11,480 nucleotides of DNA from CAYGZC01 sp964354225 (GTDB taxonomy: Bacteria; Bacteroidota; Ignavibacteria; UBA10030; SZUA-254). Shown here piece after piece: positions 1 through 6,634 of this stretch. Made by a program: the position numbers and the translations under genes. The notes under the pieces were generated by a model that saw only the letters and a program-made list of their open reading frames with translations, had not been told where the DNA came from and did not search any database. The stretch covers positions 1 through 11,480 of the forward strand of contig CAYGZC010000325.1 of assembly GCA_964354225.1 (NCBI GenBank), written 5' to 3'. Within the stretch, counting starts at the first letter, position 1. The number at the start of each line of letters is the position of its first letter.

Positions 1-21
1 ATCAGATCTTCGAGTCCGTAC

Positions 22-196
22 CAACTCAGCCCACAAGTTTCATACGTCCGATATCTCCCACGAGATCCTCCCAAAGCGTAGTTCTCTTCAACAATAAAAT
101 AACTAAATCATAACCGGCTGATGTCTGGTATTCTTCTTTCGTGGAAGAACACCAACAGGGCTGGAGTGTTTCACCATTTTAATTTGGAGAACTACG
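22..196 (+). repeat. Conserved leader, copy 1 of a duplicated module
   Basis: This stretch aligns without gaps to 781-955 at a constant offset of 759 bases. By hand count 93 of 142 bases are identical between 55-196 and 814-955. The best kept blocks are ctcccacg at 55, gcgtagttct around 76-85, gtattct around 128-134, and the ribosome-binding block ggagaact at 186-193. It contains a hairpin: TGGT (126-129) and TTCTTC (131-136) pair with GAAGAA (144-149) and ACCA (151-154), with one A/C mismatch and a 7-base loop. Homology fades left of about 22. It leads directly into the small ORF at 197, so it is probably that gene's 5' leader and promoter region. No clear -35/-10 pair was found. Function is unknown; a structured regulatory leader is an inference. 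Confidence 0.65.
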
Positions 197-334
197 ATGA
201 AAAAGCAAGAGAATTTGACAAAACCGAACCGACAAGAAACCGAAGAGGGATTTCCTATTCAATTAAAGCTCTTACTTATAGTGATTGCGGGTGCTGTAAT
301 TGGTATATTCCTAAAATTAGTCGGACTCATTTAA
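197..334 (+). CDS. Small single-pass membrane protein, 45 aa, paralogue 1
   Basis: The ORF has an ATG at 197, a GGAG Shine-Dalgarno at 186-189 (7-base spacing) and a TAA stop at 332-334. The peptide begins MKKQENLTKPNRQETEEG, a hydrophilic charged segment, followed by the conserved PIQLKLLL (residues 20-27) and a hydrophobic stretch from about residue 23 to the end, which looks like one transmembrane helix. It is 23/45 identical to the 46-aa product of 956-1096, including QEN, KPN, PIQLKLLL and VG. Codon differences between the copies, by hand count, are 15/11/26 at first, second and third positions, with synonymous swaps such as TTA/CTT and AAG/AAA, as expected under selection on the protein. 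There is no signal cleavage site and no cysteine. I do not recognise the family. Size, hydrophobicity and tandem duplication recall type I toxins or small membrane regulators, but that is inference. Confidence 0.72.
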   Translation: MKKQENLTKPNRQETEEGFPIQLKLLLIVIAGAVIGIFLKLVGLI

Positions 335-368
335 TTAAGAATCTATCATACTTCGTACTATTCTTAAT
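334..368 (+). other. AT-rich hairpin over the stop codon of small ORF 1
   Basis: ATTAAGAAT at 334-342 is the exact reverse complement of ATTCTTAAT at 360-368, a 9-bp AT-rich stem with a 17-base loop that starts at the last base of the TAA stop. It lacks the GC content and T-run of a terminator. It may stabilise the 3' end of the transcript ahead of the stronger hairpin at 393. Confidence 0.3.
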
Positions 369-392
369 AGATATATATATCCGACAAAACAC

Positions 393-447
393 GAAAGCCA
401 ACCCTTACAGAGGATTGGCTTTCACTGTTTCATTTTCTTTTTTAAGC
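393..447 (+). terminator. Rho-independent terminator after small ORF 1
   Basis: GAAAGCCAA (393-401) pairs perfectly with TTGGCTTTC (415-423); CC (402-403) with GG (412-413) extends the stem past a bulged A. The stem is followed on the plus strand by a T-rich run (424-447) ending in six T. This is a good intrinsic terminator, 58 bases past the stop of the small ORF at 197-334. The symmetric stem might also work weakly on the minus strand, but the sequence there is a poorer T-run. Confidence 0.75.
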
Positions 448-780
448 ATTCCTATTGCATTTTAATTCGAAATCAGTTATATTTTGAATGTGAACAGTTT
501 TGCAAGAAATATTGCACTTACTTTTTGTATTGCGATATATTTAATTATTGCTTTTTCAAGCCAACATAGATTCACACCGCATTCCCTCACTTTCTCATCG
601 TCAGTTAATTTATATTACAACGAAACAACATCACAGTCGGCACCTACTAAAGCGCAATTTGCAAGGGTAAAACCCCGAGCTTCAGTATTGAAGCTCAAGA
701 TGCAAACATGGTCAGCCGTTCAGACAAATCAAATTGCAGACATAAAACAATTTGTTGTTGTTAAATTAAAAAACCCTTAT
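448..780. other. Intergenic stretch without a confident gene
   Basis: Most of the gap between the two small membrane-protein genes. A plus-strand frame is open from a TTG at 484 to TAA at 813 (109 codons). Its translation begins with a hydrophobic signal-like segment (residues 8-24), but there is no ribosome-binding site near the TTG, the rest is low in recognisable features, and its end runs into the second conserved leader. I do not call it a gene. The stretch also holds a perfect hairpin at 677-696, and an A-rich/T-rich segment near 746-776. The minus strand offers no ORF with a credible start. Confidence 0.4.
677..696. other. Perfect 8-bp hairpin with a tetraloop
   Basis: GAGCTTCA (677-684) and TGAAGCTC (689-696) form a perfect stem around the loop GTAT. 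It is not followed by a T-run on either strand, so it is not a canonical terminator. On the minus strand it is followed by GGGGTTTTACCC, which can itself form a small stem. It could be part of a structured RNA or an operator; no function can be assigned. Confidence 0.35.
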
Positions 781-955
781 CGACTCACCTCACAGATATC
801 ATTCGTTCAATAACTCCCACGCGATCCTCCAACGGCGTAGTTCTATCCTGTAACTTCACAATTAAATCTGTACCAGCATATCGGTAGTATTCTACACCAA
901 TTACAGAATACCATCACGACTGTGGTGCTTCATTATTTAGCTTAGGAGAACTGCT
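781..955 (+). repeat. Conserved leader, copy 2 of the duplicated module
   Basis: Partner of 22-196 at a fixed offset of 759 bases with no insertion or deletion. It keeps the same landmarks: ctcccacg at 814, gcgtagttct at 835-844, gtattct at 887-893 and ggagaact at 945-952. The hairpin is kept at the aligned position as GTATTCT (887-893) with AGAATAC (905-911), 7 bp with an 11-base loop; the A/C mismatch of copy 1 is an A-T pair here. Both leaders can be read on the minus strand up to a shared TGA (26-28 and 785-787), but base differences fall evenly over the three codon positions (about 8/10/10 over 30 codons), which does not support an antisense protein. Likely a conserved 5' leader of the gene at 956. 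Confidence 0.65.
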
Positions 956-1096
956 ATGAACATACAGGAGAACTCAAATAAACCGAACCAGCAAGAAATT
1001 GAAAAAGGAACTCCTATTCAACTTAAACTACTTCTTGTTGGTCTTGTAGTCACAATCATTATTTGGATACTTGAAATGGTTGGCGTGTTTTACTGA
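956..1096 (+). CDS. Small single-pass membrane protein, 46 aa, paralogue 2
   Basis: ATG at 956, GGAG ribosome-binding site at 945-948 (7-base spacing, as in copy 1), TGA stop at 1094-1096. The peptide begins MNIQENSNKPNQQEIEKG, continues with the conserved PIQLKLLL (residues 20-27), then a hydrophobic segment (about residues 23-39) with a Trp at 37, and ends VGVFY. It is 23/45 identical to the product of 197-334, most strongly in residues 4-27; in the membrane segment mainly the hydrophobic character is kept. It has the same layout and leader as copy 1, so the two arose by duplication of the whole transcription unit and have since diverged under selection. Family unknown to me. A membrane peptide of this size could be a type I toxin, a subunit of a larger complex, or a regulator of a membrane protein; nothing in the sequence decides between these. 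Confidence 0.75.
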   Translation: MNIQENSNKPNQQEIEKGTPIQLKLLLVGLVVTIIIWILEMVGVFY

Positions 1097-1144
1097 AAAA
1101 GATTAATTAGAAAAGATGACGATTTTTATCAGTACTTAATAAGC

Positions 1145-1204
1145 TTAGGTGTCGCCTTTAGAGATGATCGACCTTGGTGGATTAACAAATAAGGTGACAC
1201 CTAA
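1145..1204. repeat. 60-base inverted repeat, REP/MITE-like
   Basis: TTAGGTGTCGCCTT (1145-1158) and AAGGTGACACCTAA (1191-1204) are reverse complements at 13 of 14 positions, separated by 32 bases. Each arm is also nearly palindromic in itself: AGGTGACACCT is perfect around its central A, and AGGTGTCGCCT has one wobble pair. This design resembles repetitive extragenic palindromes or the end structures mobilised by Y1 (IS200/RAYT-type) transposases, or a small MITE. No transposase is present in the window. The wide loop and absence of a T-run argue against a simple terminator. Identification as a mobile remnant is inference. Confidence 0.45.
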
Positions 1205-1243
1205 TGCTAAATTAATCTAACAACTGCTTGTGGAAAATAGTAT

Positions 1244-1290
1244 AAGGGGAAATAACAAACTTATTATTACTTTCGATAATTTCCTTTTTT
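1244..1290 (+). terminator. Possible plus-strand terminator facing the nuo operon
   Basis: AAGGGGAAAT (1244-1253) can pair with ATTTCCTTTT (1279-1288) using two G-T pairs, with a small inner stem ATTAT/ATAAT in the loop, and the stem runs into six T (1285-1290). This would end transcripts from the small ORF at 956-1096 just before the convergent antiporter gene. The long loop makes it weaker than the one at 393-447. Confidence 0.35.
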
Positions 1291-1294
1291 CAGC

Positions 1295-2800
1295 TCATCC
1301 TCTAAAGAACAAAAACCAAACGAGAATAAAGATTGGTATTAAAATCGGGAGAGAATACTTAGTAATGTATCCACCAAAGCTTGGAGTTTTTACACCTGAT
1401 TGCTCAGCAATGGATTTCACCATGAAGTTCGGTCCGTTACCGATGTAAGTAACCGCGCCAAAAAATACAGCAGCAATAGAAATTGCTTTCAAATAAATGT
1501 CATGGTTGCCGATAAGGTAACATACCTGAATATCAGATAACGGTACATTTCCCGTTGCAACCAAATCAGCGTGATACTTCATTAGGACTGCAAATGTGTT
1601 TTTAATTTCTTCTCCATGAACACCAGCTATGTTCGCGATATCGGCACCCTGCGTTGTAATCAAATGCTGAACTTGTGCAACGATGTTCTGATCGACAAAC
1701 AATCCGAATGCTGCACTGAGATAATTAAGATAAGTAGGAGCGTTATCTAAAAAGCTGGAAAGTATTCCGGTACCCCAGTAAAATTGTCCGGCAGAAGTTA
1801 TACCGATTTTTGTTGCATTTAACTCCAGCCAATCAAGCGCTGGCACCATCGTAGTAAAAATCCCTAAAAACAAGATCGCTACTTCTTTTATTGGGATAAA
1901 GTTGAAATCGTTCTTCTTGTGAATCTCTTTCTTAGTCATCTTGTACGATCCCACTGCCGCAATAAACATCAGAAACTCCCGCAGGAACATTGGCTTCTGA
2001 ATAAATACGGAAACAAGAATGACCAACAAGAAAACAATATTATGCAATCCGCTAACTTCTGCTTCCTCATGCAATTCAGATTCGGGAACACGATCAATGC
2101 TGTGCTCAAATTTCCAGAAGCTCAAGTAATCAAATACTAAAAAGACTGCGAGAACAATTCCAATTGCAATCGCCCAGATGTGCCAGACTGCACCGAGTAC
2201 CCAAAAGAATGGAACGCCTTTAAGATAACCGAGGAACAGCGGTGGGTCGCCTATCGGGGTGAGCGCACCTCCCATGTTGCTGACAATGAAAATAAAAAAC
2301 ACAATATGAAATGGTCGGAGCCGGTATCTGTTTACTCGAAGAAATGGTCGGATTAAAATCATCGAGGCACCGGTTGTACCAAGGAAGTTGGATGCAATAG
2401 CTCCAATCCCGAGGAGGATAACATTTGATATCGGTGTTGACTTACCCTTGATGCGAATGTGAATCCCGCCAGCGACGACAAACAGTGAACCGATAAGAAT
2501 GATGAAGCTGAGGTATTCTATGCCAGTTTGCAGTATGCGACCTGAGTTCTGCAGGAAAAACACGTAATAAACGACTGAAATTGCCCCTAAACCGACTGAA
2601 ACGTGTGGATAGTACTTCTCCCACCAATGACGGCTAATAAAGGGTATAATCGCAATTGACAGCAATAATAAAACAAATGGCAAGATCATCAATGGATTGA
2701 CAGGAATAACCTCATATCCCTCACCAGCGAATACAGAAATCGTTCCCAACAAAATCGATGTGAGTATGAAGAGAAATCGTTTCAGGATATGATGCATCAT
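1295..2800 (-). CDS. CitMHS_2 / NhaD-like ion antiporter at the end of the nuo operon
   Basis: A 501-aa integral membrane protein of the ion transporter superfamily, probably the group annotated as sodium:proton antiporter or CitMHS_2 (relatives of NhaD, ArsB and CitM). An N-terminal hydrophobic segment (about residues 8-24) ending in FAG is either a signal peptide or a first helix; about ten more membrane segments follow. Family-like motifs are NFLGTTGASMILIRP (138-152), the re-entrant-type SNMGGALTPIGDPPLFLG (174-191), SSFLDNAPTYLNYL (348-361, with Asp352 and Asn353 as likely ion-binding residues) and TYIGNGPNFM (451-460). The ATG overlaps the nuoM TGA in ATGA (2797-2800), so it is translationally coupled; a second Met codon follows directly and is an alternative start. 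It takes the position usually held by nuoN. Likely role: exchange of Na+ and H+ across the inner membrane alongside complex I. The substrate is inferred; citrate or another anion cannot be excluded. Confidence 0.85.
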   Translation of the reverse strand: MMHHILKRFLFILTSILLGTISVFAGEGYEVIPVNPLMILPFVLLLLSIAIIPFISRHWWEKYYPHVSVGLGAISVVYYVFFLQNSGRILQTGIEYLSFIILIGSLFVVAGGIHIRIKGKSTPISNVILLGIGAIASNFLGTTGASMILIRPFLRVNRYRLRPFHIVFFIFIVSNMGGALTPIGDPPLFLGYLKGVPFFWVLGAVWHIWAIAIGIVLAVFLVFDYLSFWKFEHSIDRVPESELHEEAEVSGLHNIVFLLVILVSVFIQKPMFLREFLMFIAAVGSYKMTKKEIHKKNDFNFIPIKEVAILFLGIFTTMVPALDWLELNATKIGITSAGQFYWGTGILSSFLDNAPTYLNYLSAAFGLFVDQNIVAQVQHLITTQGADIANIAGVHGEEIKNTFAVLMKYHADLVATGNVPLSDIQVCYLIGNHDIYLKAISIAAVFFGAVTYIGNGPNFMVKSIAEQSGVKTPSFGGYITKYSLPILIPIFILVWFLFFRG

Positions 2801-4356
2801 TTAATTTGAGCGTTCGTTGAAACGCCTGATCGCTCGGAAGTAGCTAAACGCGGAAGTGGTTTTTGTGTAGCAATAGAGATGATGTGTTTTGTTGTCGATG
2901 CAGATTGTTTAAGAAATGTGTTCGGATAAATACCAATCCAGATGATAAATATCAGAACAGGAACAAGAACTGCAATCTCACGTTTCGAAAGATCGAGAAG
3001 ATTTTGATTGAGAGGATTTGTAACTTTACCAAATATCACCCGTTGATACATCCACAAAAGATACACTGCCGCAAATATCACTCCCGTCGCTGCAAAGATT
3101 GTAAACCATTGACTTAAGTACGGTGATCGGAAAGAACCAAGAAGAATAAGAAACTCTCCGACGAATCCGTTAAGTCCGGGTAATCCAATGGATGACAGAG
3201 AGACAATCATAAAAAATGTTGAGAAGAGAGGCATTACTTTCGCCAAACCGCCGAACTCGGTAATCTCGCGAGTATGCCTGCGTTCGTAAATCATTCCAAC
3301 AATTAAAAAGAGAGCTCCAGTTGATAATCCATGATTGACCATTTGGATAATTGCACCTTGAATACCTTCTTCTGTAAGAGCAAAGATACCAAGTACAACG
3401 AATCCCAAATGACTGACTGATGAATAAGCAACGAGCTTCTTGATATCCGTCTGAACCATTGAGACAAGCGCGCCATAAATTATTCCAATTACTGCAAGAG
3501 CTGCAATATACGGCATGAACTCCATTGTTGCTTGTGGAAAAAGTGGTATAGAGAAACGCAGCAATCCGTATGTTCCCATTTTCAGGAGAACACCGGCAAG
3601 TATTACACTGCCAGCAGTTGGTGCTTCAACATGTGCATCGGGTAACCATGTGTGGAACGGGAATAAAGGAATCTTGATTGCAAAGCTAAGCGTGAAAGCA
3701 AGAAACATCCACGACTGAATCGTGAGTGGAATTGTTGGACCTATGTTATAAAGCTGCATCAGGTCGGTTGTGAATTGTCCGTTCGGTTGTGTAGATGCGT
3801 AGTAACCGAGCCAGATAATTGCGACAAGCATTAGCAAGCTGCCGAACATTGTGTATATGAAAAATTTTATAGCAGCGTAAATTCGATTCCCGCCACCCCA
3901 CACTCCAATGATGAAGTACATCGGAATCAACATTGCTTCCCAGAAGATGTAGAAGAGGAACAAATCTAGAGCGCTAAAGACACCAAGCATTCCAACTTCG
4001 AGGAAGAGCATCATAATGGTGTATTCTTTCACTCGTTTATCAATGGATTTCCATGAAGAAAGAAGTACAATAGGTGTAAGAAACGTTGTAAGCATGACTA
4101 ATAGGAGTGATAAGCCGTCAATACCAACATTGTATGAAATATTTAATCCAGAAATCCAGAGAACTTTGTGCTGGAATTGAATCCCCGCTTTAGCTGCATC
4201 AAATCCAAAGTATAAAAATAAAGAAAGGACAAATGTAAGAACGCTGATAGCTATTCCAAACACTTTGATTGCTCTTACCTTTTCCCGATCATAGAAAAAG
4301 ATCAATAATCCGCCGACAAGAGGAAGAAATATTATATATGTAAGAAGATTCTGCAT
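2797..4356 (-). CDS. nuoM: NADH:quinone oxidoreductase subunit M
   Basis: 519 aa, within the usual length for NuoM, one of the antiporter-like proton-pumping subunits of the complex I membrane arm. Expected functional residues are in place: Glu140 in FYIFWEAMLIPMY (equivalent to E. coli Glu144), Lys228 in AIKIPLFPFHTWLPDAHVEA (Lys234), Lys259 in LAGVLLKMGTYG (Lys265), the central histidine region MVNHGLSTGALF (339-350), and Glu401 in GFVGEFLIL (Glu407). About 14 transmembrane helices are expected. The C-terminal 35 or so residues, after the last helix, are a polar tail. The gene starts 4 bases after nuoL stops and has no good Shine-Dalgarno, so it probably depends on coupling; its stop overlaps the start of the antiporter gene. 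All catalytic residues are present, so it should be functional. Confidence 0.97.
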   Translation of the reverse strand: MQNLLTYIIFLPLVGGLLIFFYDREKVRAIKVFGIAISVLTFVLSLFLYFGFDAAKAGIQFQHKVLWISGLNISYNVGIDGLSLLLVMLTTFLTPIVLLSSWKSIDKRVKEYTIMMLFLEVGMLGVFSALDLFLFYIFWEAMLIPMYFIIGVWGGGNRIYAAIKFFIYTMFGSLLMLVAIIWLGYYASTQPNGQFTTDLMQLYNIGPTIPLTIQSWMFLAFTLSFAIKIPLFPFHTWLPDAHVEAPTAGSVILAGVLLKMGTYGLLRFSIPLFPQATMEFMPYIAALAVIGIIYGALVSMVQTDIKKLVAYSSVSHLGFVVLGIFALTEEGIQGAIIQMVNHGLSTGALFLIVGMIYERRHTREITEFGGLAKVMPLFSTFFMIVSLSSIGLPGLNGFVGEFLILLGSFRSPYLSQWFTIFAATGVIFAAVYLLWMYQRVIFGKVTNPLNQNLLDLSKREIAVLVPVLIFIIWIGIYPNTFLKQSASTTKHIISIATQKPLPRLATSERSGVSTNAQIK

Positions 4357-4360
4357 TGGA

Positions 4361-6313
4361 TTATCTAAGGATCAATATTCCTAAAATTACAATGATGCCT
4401 ACAACGAAAGCTACAGCATAACTTTGTACTAATCCACCTTGAATCCTTCGCATCCAGCCGCTCGTGAATGCCATCAGCTTTGCCGTACCGTTCACAATAC
4501 CATCGATGATGTTAATATCGAATACTCTCCAAAGTAATTTATCAGATCCAGTTTTGATCGGTTTGACTATTGTGAATTCGTATACTTCATCGACATAATA
4601 TTTATTCCACAACAGTTTATAAATTCCACCGAAAGAATCCGCCATCTTTGAAACAAGCTCCTGTTTTTGAAGATACAATTTTCGAGCAAGGTAGATGCCT
4701 CCAATTGCGACTAGGACTGAAAGAATCATTAGCATATATTCAGCAGATAAACTCGCGGAATGAGCACCAGCCAAAATTAAATTTGCCCGCTCAAAGACCG
4801 GTTCAAGAAATTGCTCGATTGCATTTCCACCACCGAGCGCGTGTGGTATTCCGACAAATCCACCGACGATTGATAATACAGCAAGTATCATCAGTGGTAC
4901 TGTCATCACTTTTGGTGCCTCGTGTGGATGTTTGTCGTGTGACCAGCGTTCTTTTCCTTCAAACGTTAACGAGACAAGTCGGAACATGTAGAATGCGGTA
5001 AGCCCAGCCGTAACCCAACCAAGAATCCAATAAATGTACGAGCCCTGAGAAAATGCTTTCCACAAAATTTCATCTTTACTGAAGAAACCCGAGAGCGGCG
5101 GGATGCCTGCTATCGCAAGGGCAGCGACTAAAAATGTTTTGTAGGTTGTCGGCATCTTCGATTTCAATCCACCCATATTCTGGATATCTTGTTCATCGTG
5201 CATAGCATGAATAACAGCACCTGCACCAAGGAAGAGCAGTGCTTTGAAAAATGCATGCGTCATTACATGGAAAATACCAGATGCAAATGCACCAACTCCA
5301 AGTCCAAGGAACATATACCCAAGCTGACTAATCGTCGAGTATGCTAGGACTTTTTTGATGTCATTCTGCACCAAGCCCATAGTTGCAGCAAATATTGCTG
5401 TTGCAATTCCGATGATCGCAACAATTTCCATGGATGCGGGTGCAAGGGCAAAGAGAACTGAACATCGTGCGACCATGTACACACCGGCAGTAACCATAGT
5501 TGCGGCATGAATAAGCGCACTCACAGGTGTTGGACCTGCCATTGCATCGGGCAGCCAAACAAAAAGCGGAATCTGTGCTGACTTTCCTGTTGCCCCTAGA
5601 AATAACAACAGCGTAATCCAGAACATCGTTTTATCGCCAACCGGAATGATGACCGACGCACGGCTGAAAACATCCTCGAATGTTAAGCTACTAAACAACT
5701 TGAAGATCAGGAACATAGCAATCAGGAAACCGAAATCTCCGATACGATTCACAACAAATGCTTTCTTCGCAGCATCGCTGGTTGTCGATTCACCCTGTTT
5801 GTAACCACCTGTATCAAATTTCTTATCGTGCCAGAAACCGATGAGAAGGTATGAACAAAGTCCGACTCCCTCCCACCCGAGAAACATCAGGAGGAAATTA
5901 TTTGCAAGGACAAGGTTCAGCATCATAAATATGAATAAATTCAGGTATGCGAAAAATCTCCAGAAGCCCTTATCACCATGCATGTAACCTATGGAGTAAA
6001 CATGAATAAGAAATCCAACCCCAGTAACGATTAGTGTCATCAATATTGAAAGTTGATCAACCTGATAAGCGGCACTAATTGATAGCGAGCCGGCAGTAAT
6101 CCAATTGAAAATAGTAACAATGTGTGAACGTTCATCTACCGGCAGCTTGATCATCTCGAAGAAAATCATTACAGCGATGGCAAAAGAAATTCCCACCGAA
6201 CCGCTTCCGAGGATACCGCTAAGTTTTTCCGAATTCATCTTCTTCCCGAATAATCCATTGATTAGGAAACCGATGAATGGGAGGAGAACAATATAACCTA
6301 CGAAATTATACAT
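4361..6313 (-). CDS. nuoL: NADH:quinone oxidoreductase subunit L
   Basis: 650 aa, a full-length NuoL, the distal antiporter-like pump of complex I. Key residues are present: Glu148 in FLGWEGVGLCSYLLIGFW (E. coli Glu144), Lys244 in LGATGKSAQIPLFVWLPDAM (Lys229), His269 in SALIHAATMVTAGVYM (His254), Lys357 in THAFFKALLFLGAGAVIHA (Lys342), and Lys413 with Asp414 in GFFSKDEIL (Lys399/Asp400). The C-terminal part (about 545-650) contains the amphipathic region YKLLWNKYYVDEVYE and a final hydrophobic helix, matching the long lateral helix and last TM that clamp the membrane arm in NuoL, which separates it from NuoM, NuoN and Mrp subunits. Its ATG directly abuts the TAG of nuoK; nuoM follows 4 bases later. 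Confidence 0.98.
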   Translation of the reverse strand: MYNFVGYIVLLPFIGFLINGLFGKKMNSEKLSGILGSGSVGISFAIAVMIFFEMIKLPVDERSHIVTIFNWITAGSLSISAAYQVDQLSILMTLIVTGVGFLIHVYSIGYMHGDKGFWRFFAYLNLFIFMMLNLVLANNFLLMFLGWEGVGLCSYLLIGFWHDKKFDTGGYKQGESTTSDAAKKAFVVNRIGDFGFLIAMFLIFKLFSSLTFEDVFSRASVIIPVGDKTMFWITLLLFLGATGKSAQIPLFVWLPDAMAGPTPVSALIHAATMVTAGVYMVARCSVLFALAPASMEIVAIIGIATAIFAATMGLVQNDIKKVLAYSTISQLGYMFLGLGVGAFASGIFHVMTHAFFKALLFLGAGAVIHAMHDEQDIQNMGGLKSKMPTTYKTFLVAALAIAGIPPLSGFFSKDEILWKAFSQGSYIYWILGWVTAGLTAFYMFRLVSLTFEGKERWSHDKHPHEAPKVMTVPLMILAVLSIVGGFVGIPHALGGGNAIEQFLEPVFERANLILAGAHSASLSAEYMLMILSVLVAIGGIYLARKLYLQKQELVSKMADSFGGIYKLLWNKYYVDEVYEFTIVKPIKTGSDKLLWRVFDINIIDGIVNGTAKLMAFTSGWMRRIQGGLVQSYAVAFVVGIIVILGILILR

Positions 6314-6634
6314 CTACCATTTCATAATATTTATTTCATCAATATTCACCGTCATCTTGTTGCGGAAAAGAGCGATGATTATTGCTAAACCAACCGCAGC
6401 TTCGGCTGCTGCTACTGCCATTACGAAAAATACGAGAATTTGTCCTGTAGTATTTCCGTGAAATGCTGAGAATGCTACCAATGTGAGATTTACCGAGTTC
6501 AGCATTAGCTCAATGCACATGAAAACAATGATAGCATTGCGTCGGGTTAACACACCAACAACACCTATCGAAAACATGATCGCACTCAGCGCAAGATAAT
6601 AATCCAATGGTATTTCTGTTAAGTTGAAGTTCAT
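6314..6634 (-). CDS. nuoK: NADH:quinone oxidoreductase subunit K
   Basis: 106 aa with three transmembrane helices (about 13-30, 33-55 and 64-90), the standard NuoK size and layout. The two membrane glutamates needed for proton transfer are seen: Glu42 in MCIELMLNSVNLTLVAF (E. coli Glu36) and Glu78 in VAAAEAAVGLAIIIALFR (Glu72). The ATG overlaps the nuoJ stop as ATGA (6631-6634), and the stop abuts the nuoL start, so the gene is embedded in a tightly coupled nuoJKL unit. No unusual features. Confidence 0.98.
   Translation of the reverse strand: MNFNLTEIPLDYYLALSAIMFSIGVVGVLTRRNAIIVFMCIELMLNSVNLTLVAFSAFHGNTTGQILVFFVMAVAAAEAAVGLAIIIALFRNKMTVNIDEINIMKW

Noticed and set aside
1..60. tRNA-like fragments (ttcgagtcc on plus, gctgagttggta on minus)
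   Set aside because: No complementary T-arm or acceptor stem can be formed around them; they look like chance matches.
26..160. Minus-strand reading frames across both leaders (also 785-919), ending in a shared TGA with similar translations such as RTT..ED.VG.I.RM
   Set aside because: Base differences are spread evenly over codon positions (about 8/10/10), copy 2 is interrupted by a TGA where copy 1 has a Cys codon, and neither has a start codon with a ribosome-binding site. The similarity follows from conserved DNA rather than a protein.
121..465. 114-codon plus-strand frame overlapping small ORF 1
   Set aside because: It lies in a different frame from the paralogue-supported 45-aa ORF and runs through the terminator stem at 393-423. 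The aligned frame in copy 2 is not maintained.
484..813. 109-codon plus-strand frame starting TTG with a signal-like N-terminus
   Set aside because: No ribosome-binding site, rare start codon, no recognisable domain, and its last codons are part of the duplicated leader. Possible but not supported.
22..1096. Integron cassette array with attC-like sites around small ORFs
   Set aside because: The repeats lie upstream of the ORFs and the homology continues into the coding regions without gaps, which fits tandem gene duplication; no consistent core site or integrase was found.
1..1294. CRISPR array or defence system
   Set aside because: There are only two long diverged repeats, no regular short repeat-spacer units and no cas or other defence genes.
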